Assembly (NCBI GenBank): GCA_051880395.1
Contig: JBJENW010000203.1
Location: 1 to 11,609 of the forward strand
DNA from: JBJENW01 sp051880395
GTDB taxonomy: Bacteria > Bacillota > Clostridia > Lachnospirales > Lachnospiraceae
Reading direction: 5' to 3'
DNA: 11,609 bases
Shown here: positions 6,965 through 11,609 of the stretch, in pieces
How the letters are laid out: the number at the start of each line of letters is the position of its first letter
Position numbering within the stretch: the first letter of the stretch is position 1
Program-made: the position numbers and the translations under genes
The notes under the pieces: model-generated
The model's database searches: none
What the model saw: only the letters and a program-made list of their open reading frames with translations
Told to the model about the DNA's origin: nothing

Positions 6965-7008
6965 TACTGTGTCAGGCGGCGGTCCTGCTGCCTGACACAG
7001 TATTTATT
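6965..7008 (+). terminator. Strong hairpin between nagE and nagB, weak T-run
   Basis: TACTGTGTCAGGC (6965-6977) pairs perfectly with GCCTGACACAGTA (6990-7002), and a short GC-rich loop closes it. Only TTTATT follows, so termination may be partial. It lies 9 bp after the nagE stop codon in a 158-bp gap. It could lower nagBA expression relative to the PTS genes, or stabilise the upstream mRNA 3' end. I found no clear promoter between it and nagB. Confidence 0.6.
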
Positions 7009-7114
7009 GGTGTGTACGCTGATGAAATTTGTGTTCAATTGGCAGGAGATCAGTTACAAAAGCGAGTGCAAGGAAGCGTTTGAGAATACATGAAAAAGAG
7101 AAAGGAGAGAAACC

Positions 7115-7855
7115 ATGATTCGATTTGTACGAGCAAGGGATTATAATGATATGAGCAGGAAGGCTGCAAACATTATCAGTGCGCAGGTGATCGTAAAACC
7201 GGAATCGGTGCTTGGCCTGGCGACCGGATCCTCTCCGATCGGTGCATACGAATGTCTCGTTCATTGGTATGAAAAAGGGGACCTGGATTTTTCACAGGTC
7301 ACAAGTGTCAATCTCGATGAATATCGTGGATTAGACCATGAAAATGAGCAGAGTTATTATTATTTTATGCATGAGCATCTGTTCGGAAAAGTGAATATTG
7401 ATCCAGAGAGAACATTTGTCCCAGATGGCACGATCTTAGATGCAAAGGAAGCATGCGAGACATACGATGCCATTGTGAATGCGACAGGAGGTGTCGATCT
7501 GCAGGTATTAGGGCTTGGGCATAACGGGCATATCGGATTCAATGAACCGGATCAGGTGTTTGCAAAGGGAACACATTGTGTGGATCTGTCCGAGTCTACG
7601 ATAGAGGCAAATGCCAGATTCTTTGCATCGAAAGAAGAGGTTCCGACACAGGCGTATACGATGGGGATTCAGACGATCATGAATGCGAGAAAGATTTTAG
7701 TTGTCGTAAGTGGACAGGCAAAGGCAGAGATTGTAAAAGAAGCCTTTTTCGGGGATGTGACGCCGTGGGTTCCGGCATCCATTTTACAACTTCATCATCA
7801 TGTGACGGTGGTAGGAGATGAAGAAGCATTTTCACAGATTGCGGATCTGATATAG
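7115..7855 (+). CDS. nagB: Glucosamine-6-phosphate deaminase
   Basis: A 246-residue cytoplasmic enzyme converting glucosamine-6-phosphate to fructose-6-phosphate and ammonia. Motifs in order are LATGSSPIGAY (35-45, phosphate-binding), SVNLDEYRGL (64-73, with Asp68 the expected proton-transfer residue) and LGHNGHIGFNEP (134-145, with His139 and Glu144 of the catalytic set). Position 137 is Asn where the E. coli enzyme has Asp, as in the Bacillus-type short NagB. The length fits the short form without the C-terminal allosteric extension of E. coli NagB. AAAGGAGA lies at 7101-7108. nagA starts 18 bp downstream, so the pair is co-translated from one mRNA, and it follows nagE in the same direction. 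Confidence 0.96.
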   Translation: MIRFVRARDYNDMSRKAANIISAQVIVKPESVLGLATGSSPIGAYECLVHWYEKGDLDFSQVTSVNLDEYRGLDHENEQSYYYFMHEHLFGKVNIDPERTFVPDGTILDAKEACETYDAIVNATGGVDLQVLGLGHNGHIGFNEPDQVFAKGTHCVDLSESTIEANARFFASKEEVPTQAYTMGIQTIMNARKILVVVSGQAKAEIVKEAFFGDVTPWVPASILQLHHHVTVVGDEEAFSQIADLI

Positions 7856-7873
7856 AAAGCGAGATGCAGCGGT

Positions 7874-9016
7874 ATGATCATAAAAGGAGAAAAAATCTAT
7901 TCCAAGGACGGCTGTTTTCGTAAGGGACAGATTCAGATACAGGATGGAAAAATAAAAAAAATTTCTTTTTCAGAAACAGAGGATCTGTCGGAAAGCACAA
8001 CAGAGGAAGTGCTCGATGTACGGGATCAATATGTGATTCCCGGATTGGTAGACATCCATTTTCATGGCTGTATGGGGGTGGATTTTTGTGACGGGACGAA
8101 AGAGGCGATTGATACGATCGCAGCGTATGAGTTGTCCTGTGGCATCACGAGTATGGTGCCTGCAACCATGACACTTTCACGGGAGATGCTGGCGCAGATT
8201 TTTGAAACGGCAGGAAACTATCAGCAGACAAACGGCAGCAGATTCTGCGGAATTACGATGGAGGGACCATTTGTCTCTATGGCAAAAAAAGGTGCACAGA
8301 ACGCGGCTTATATTCACAAACCGGATGTCTCGTTTTATCGGCAGATGCAAGAACTTTCGGGCGGAAAGATCTTACAGGTTGCTGTGGCACCGGAGGAGGA
8401 TGCAGACGATGCATTTATCAAAGAAGTAAGCAAAGAAACCGTAATATCTGTCGCACATACAGTGGCGGATTATGAGACGGCGAAACATGCGTTTTTGCAT
8501 GGTGCCAATCACGTGACCCATCTGTTTAATGCCATGCCGGGATTTTTGCACAGAGATCCGGGAGTCGTTGGGGCAGCGGCAGAAAATAAAGATGTGTATG
8601 TGGAACTGATCTGCGACGGAATCCATATCCATCCGTCGATGGTGCGGGCAATGTTCGCATTGTTTGGTTCGAAAAGAATTTGTATGATCAGTGACAGTAT
8701 GATGGCGACCGGAATGAAGGACGGCGAGTATTCGCTGGGCGGCCAGGCAGTTCACGTGGAAGGAAAGCGGGCAACACTTTTCGATGGAACGATTGCAGGG
8801 TCGGCATCGAATCTGATGGATTGCCTTCGTGTGGCAGTCAAAGAGATGGGGATTCCACTGGAAGATGTGGTACGTTCCTGTACCTTGACACCGGCAACCT
8901 CCCTAGGAATAGAAAAAGAATGCGGTAGTTTATCGGAGGGAAAAAGAGCAGATATTGTGGTTTTGGATAAGAATCTAAATCTTACTATGGTCATTCAGGA
9001 AGGAACTGTAATGTGA
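7874..9016 (+). CDS. nagA: N-acetylglucosamine-6-phosphate deacetylase
   Basis: A 380-residue amidohydrolase that removes acetate from N-acetylglucosamine-6-phosphate, the step between the PTS and NagB. PGLVDIHFHG (56-65) holds the His62-x-His64 pair. MEGPF (129-133) gives metal-ligand Glu130. His195 (VAHT) and His216 (HLFNAM) complete the metal site, CDGIHIHP (247-254) contributes His251 to substrate binding, and Asp274 in ISDSMMATG is the catalytic acid/base. The length is normal. The ribosome binding site is weak: upstream of the ATG there is only GAAAGCGAG, with no AGGAGG-like block. Translation probably depends on ribosomes finishing nagB 18 bp away. A strong terminator follows immediately, making nagA the last gene of the unit. 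Confidence 0.96.
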   Translation: MIIKGEKIYSKDGCFRKGQIQIQDGKIKKISFSETEDLSESTTEEVLDVRDQYVIPGLVDIHFHGCMGVDFCDGTKEAIDTIAAYELSCGITSMVPATMTLSREMLAQIFETAGNYQQTNGSRFCGITMEGPFVSMAKKGAQNAAYIHKPDVSFYRQMQELSGGKILQVAVAPEEDADDAFIKEVSKETVISVAHTVADYETAKHAFLHGANHVTHLFNAMPGFLHRDPGVVGAAAENKDVYVELICDGIHIHPSMVRAMFALFGSKRICMISDSMMATGMKDGEYSLGGQAVHVEGKRATLFDGTIAGSASNLMDCLRVAVKEMGIPLEDVVRSCTLTPATSLGIEKECGSLSEGKRADIVVLDKNLNLTMVIQEGTVM

Positions 9017-9024
9017 TTGTATAA

Positions 9025-9072
9025 AATTCAAAAAGCTTTCGTAAATTTTTGTTTGCGAAAGCTTTTTGAATT
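9025..9072 (+). terminator. Strong, probably bidirectional terminator after nagA
   Basis: AATTCAAAAAGCTTTCG (9025-9041) and CGAAAGCTTTTTGAATT (9056-9072) are perfectly complementary over 17 bp around a 14-nt loop. The stem carries T-runs on both strands, so it could stop transcription from either side. It closes the PTS-nagBA unit and separates it from the chemoreceptor gene. Confidence 0.8.
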
Positions 9073-9099
9073 GCAAAAATATTCTGAATATAGTAAAAT
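9071..9099 (+). promoter_or_regulatory. Candidate sigma-A promoter for the chemoreceptor gene
   Basis: TTGCAA (9071-9076), a 17-nt spacer, then TAAAAT (9094-9099) lie right at the downstream edge of the terminator. I searched the region for a sigma-28 (motility) promoter of the TAAA-N15-GCCGATAA type and did not see one. A small inverted repeat, CGAAATTTTCG (9138-9148), lies in the leader and has no known role. Confidence 0.5.
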
Positions 9100-9178
9100 A
9101 GAAACTGGAAAAACACATATACATAGATGAATAAAACGAAATTTTCGAATTAATCAAATAATAAGGGGGAGCATACGC

Positions 9179-11170
9179 ATGAGTTCAGCAAAAAGAGAAG
9201 TAAAGTCGTTGGCTGGCAGTATTAAGGGGCGGATCATATTAGATGTGGTATGGAGTATTGCGTTTATCATCATTTTGACAGCCACGATCAATTGCGTTGT
9301 TTTAAAAAAAGCACTAAAAACCAGCGGCAGTGAAATGTTGCAGCAAGAGTCAGAGGCGAATAGTGATCTGATCGATGAGTGGCTGATTCGGCAGGCGAAT
9401 ATAGTAGAGACGATGAAATCTGCGTTAGAAATCATGGATCGAAAAGATACAGAAACCATTATGGATTTTTTGAATACAAATTTGGAAAAAAATGAGGATG
9501 CGTTGATGTATTATTGCTGTTTTGGATATGAAGGAGGGGCATTTCCGGCAGATCATTCAAAACTTGATTTAGACCCTACGACAAGAGACTGGTGGAAAGA
9601 GGCTGTGGAAAAAGGGCAACTGATCTATACAGAGCCTTATACAGATTTTACTACCGGTCAGATGGTGTTATCCATTGCATCACCATTCACAATGGGAGGA
9701 GAACAGGCTGTGGTTCTGGCGGATATCACGATTGACAGCCTGATCGAGATCGTACAAAGTGTGAGCACGGATAAGAGTATACAGTCGTTTTTGCTGGCGG
9801 AGGATAATTGCGTGATCACACATGAGAATAAAGAGTATCTGCCGACAGAGGAAGGAAGTACAACGTTGACGGATGTTTTAAAAATCGATGTCGAGAATTC
9901 CAATGTAACAACATTTAAAGATTATGACGGAGCAGAAAAATATTGTAGTGTGCATAAAATTGATACAACAGGCTGGAAACTCGGAGTGACGCAAAATGTT
10001 TCTGTGATAAGTACAAAAATCAAGAAAAACCTTGTATTGCCATTGATCGTGGATATTATCTTTTTATTCTCCACATGTATCCTGTTGAATGTGGTGATCA
10101 CCAGGCTTTTAAAACCAATGTCTGCAATGAAAAAATTTGTCCGGGAACAAGTGATCGGAGAAGAAAACTGCAAAACGGTGAAGCCGGAAGTAAAAGAAAT
10201 CAATTATCTGATTGAAGAACTAGAAAAACGAGTGGTTTCTACGATACATAAAACGCAGGAAGAAACATTGCGAATTCAGGATATGATGGCAGGAACAAGT
10301 GGTCGTGTCTCTGATATGAATGGGAATATCACGGAAATCAGTGCGACGATGGAGGAAACCGGAGCGAGTGTTGCCACACAGACGGAAAGTATCAGCGGAA
10401 TCGATCAAAACTGCCAGGAGGTTACAAAAGCAATCGATGAACTGGCAGAAAGCGCACAGACAATGACCATGCGGGCAAATGAAATTATTGTGCGAGTAGA
10501 TCAGGTTGTGCCGGAACTGTTAAACAGCAAAAAAAATGCCAGTGAGATCACATTAAACAGTAAAAGAAAACTGGAAATGGCGATTGAGCAGACAAAAGTG
10601 ATCGAACAGATCGTAGAGGTTTCAAAGGCGATCAATGCAATTGCCGATCAGACGAATCTTTTGGCATTAAATGCCTCGATCGAAGCTGCCAGAGCAGGAG
10701 AGGCAGGGAAGGGATTTGCAGTTGTAGCAGAGGAAATCAAAGAGTTAAGTAATACGACAGGAAGTGAGATCGATAAGGTAAATGTCTTGACCAAGCAGGT
10801 AATGGAAAGCGTGAATGCTCTTTCGGATGAAAGCAACAAGATCATTGCATTTTTAGATGAAGTAGTATTAAAAGATTATCAACGTTTTGAGGGGCTTGCC
10901 GACAGCTACAAAGAGGATGCTGCGTATTATGTATCCGTCAGCAATACGCTTGGTGCAAGTACAGAAGAGTTAAGCGCATCGATCATCAATATTAATGAGG
11001 TGTTAGATACGATCGATCAGTCTCAGAGAGAGTTAGATGCAGCAGTACAATCGGTGAATGATAATCTGCAATCGCTTGCGACTGCGAGTGAGAGTGTATC
11101 GACAGAGACAAAAGATGTCATGCAAAGCGTCAATTCCCTGCAGACGACCATAAAACAATTTCATCTATAA
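9179..11170 (+). CDS. Methyl-accepting chemotaxis protein with a dCache-type sensor
   Basis: A 663-residue inner-membrane chemoreceptor. A first membrane span (about 17-42) and a second (about 284-308) flank an extracellular domain. That domain has the double-Cache pattern DPTTRDWWKEA (132-142), TEPYTDFTTGQMVLSIASPF (151-170) and VLADITID (179-186). The region after the second span looks only weakly like a HAMP linker. The long cytoplasmic coiled coil then follows, with the highly conserved signalling tip AIADQTNLLALNASIEAARA (487-506) and GKGFAVVAEEIKELS (510-524). The protein should relay ligand binding to CheA/CheW. No C-terminal CheR-binding pentapeptide is visible (it ends KQFHL). AAGGGGGA (9163-9170) fixes the start. 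It is a single-gene unit between the nag terminator and repeat copy D. The ligand is unknown; the Cache pocket resembles amino-acid or small-molecule sensors. Confidence 0.93.
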   Translation: MSSAKREVKSLAGSIKGRIILDVVWSIAFIIILTATINCVVLKKALKTSGSEMLQQESEANSDLIDEWLIRQANIVETMKSALEIMDRKDTETIMDFLNTNLEKNEDALMYYCCFGYEGGAFPADHSKLDLDPTTRDWWKEAVEKGQLIYTEPYTDFTTGQMVLSIASPFTMGGEQAVVLADITIDSLIEIVQSVSTDKSIQSFLLAEDNCVITHENKEYLPTEEGSTTLTDVLKIDVENSNVTTFKDYDGAEKYCSVHKIDTTGWKLGVTQNVSVISTKIKKNLVLPLIVDIIFLFSTCILLNVVITRLLKPMSAMKKFVREQVIGEENCKTVKPEVKEINYLIEELEKRVVSTIHKTQEETLRIQDMMAGTSGRVSDMNGNITEISATMEETGASVATQTESISGIDQNCQEVTKAIDELAESAQTMTMRANEIIVRVDQVVPELLNSKKNASEITLNSKRKLEMAIEQTKVIEQIVEVSKAINAIADQTNLLALNASIEAARAGEAGKGFAVVAEEIKELSNTTGSEIDKVNVLTKQVMESVNALSDESNKIIAFLDEVVLKDYQRFEGLADSYKEDAAYYVSVSNTLGASTEELSASIININEVLDTIDQSQRELDAAVQSVNDNLQSLATASESVSTETKDVMQSVNSLQTTIKQFHL

Positions 11171-11211
11171 TACCACAATGAAATTTCTATTTATGCTACT
11201 AATTCCCAGAC

Positions 11212-11562
11212 GGACGTTTCCGGGATTCGGCGGGGCGATACGCACTGGGGCGGCTGGTTCCAAAGTGGCTAGACAGAAATGAAGTCGAGTTCGGACGGGC
11301 AAAATTGCGATGCTTTATGTTTGCTGTCTTCCGTATGTCGGACAAACTGCACGTATGTGTACGCCAGAGCAAGATTCAAAATCGGATTCTTTCTCTGGTG
11401 TACACATCCGCACAGTTTGTCCGCCTCACGGAAAGACGGCAAAGGCATCGCAATTTTACCCGCCCGAACTCACTAACATTTCTGTCAAAGCCACTTTGGA
11501 ACCAGTCGCCCCCCAGTGCGTATCTCCCCGCCGAATCCCGGAAACTGTGTATTAGAACCGAA
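11212..11562 (+). repeat. Long-hairpin repeat, copy D
   Basis: The core, 11216-11545 (330 nt), has the same order of blocks as copies B and C: GGACGTTTCCGGGATTCGGC, a variable segment (11232-11266), GGCTAGACAGAAATGAAGT, a tip hairpin, AACTCACTAACATTTCTGTC, the variable partner (11493-11529) and GCCGAATCCCGGAAAC. The variable arms are near-complementary with a few mismatches. The tip stem is also less perfect, but the loop is again 13 nt (TTCAAAATCGGAT). The outer arms seen in copy C are absent or degenerate. It starts 41 bp after the chemoreceptor stop codon in the same direction, with no other terminator between them. From about 11563 to the end of the window I see only AT-rich sequence. Confidence 0.88.
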
Positions 11563-11609
11563 AGATTATGAATTTGCTATATTTGGTACATGTTTCAATA
11601 ATTGAATAC

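Overview
The window looks like chromosomal DNA from a spore-forming, motile Clostridia-type Firmicute, probably of the Lachnospiraceae kind. It carries dipicolinate synthase genes for spore formation, a methyl-accepting chemotaxis receptor, a glucose-superfamily PTS, strong AGGAGG-type ribosome binding sites, and moderate GC genes separated by AT-rich intergenic DNA. The assignment rests on gene content and style, not on a species-specific marker.

Left part (minus strand, 3603 down to 176): a sigma-K-like promoter precedes dpaA, dpaB and a glutamine-dependent asparagine synthetase (asnB). The three genes are packed tightly (17-bp overlap, then a 28-bp gap) and probably form one late-sporulation transcription unit. 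DpaA and DpaB make dipicolinic acid in the mother cell. Why an asparagine-synthetase-type amidotransferase rides with them is not obvious.

Middle (3550-4967): about 1.4 kb without a convincing protein gene separates the divergent dpa and PTS units. It holds two copies (B, plus; C, minus; tail to tail) of a long hairpin-forming repeat. A partial copy (A) lies at the left edge just downstream of asnB, and another copy (D) lies just downstream of the chemoreceptor gene.

Right part (plus strand): a promoter and a leader with a possible attenuator are followed by an EIIA-Glc-type protein, a NagE-like EIICB, glucosamine-6-phosphate deaminase (nagB) and N-acetylglucosamine-6-phosphate deacetylase (nagA). 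Together these take up and phosphorylate N-acetylglucosamine, deacetylate it, and convert it to fructose-6-phosphate plus ammonia. A 17-bp perfect stem terminator closes the unit. A separate promoter then drives a dCache-type chemoreceptor.

The most unusual content is the repeat family. Each core is a 326-330 nt quasi-palindrome that folds into a single long hairpin. Stems differ between copies, but both arms change together. A 13-nt apical loop and at least two internal loops keep nearly the same sequence. One 34-37 nt stem segment is almost unrelated between copies yet stays complementary within each copy. This points to selection on a folded RNA or single-stranded DNA. I do not recognise the family.
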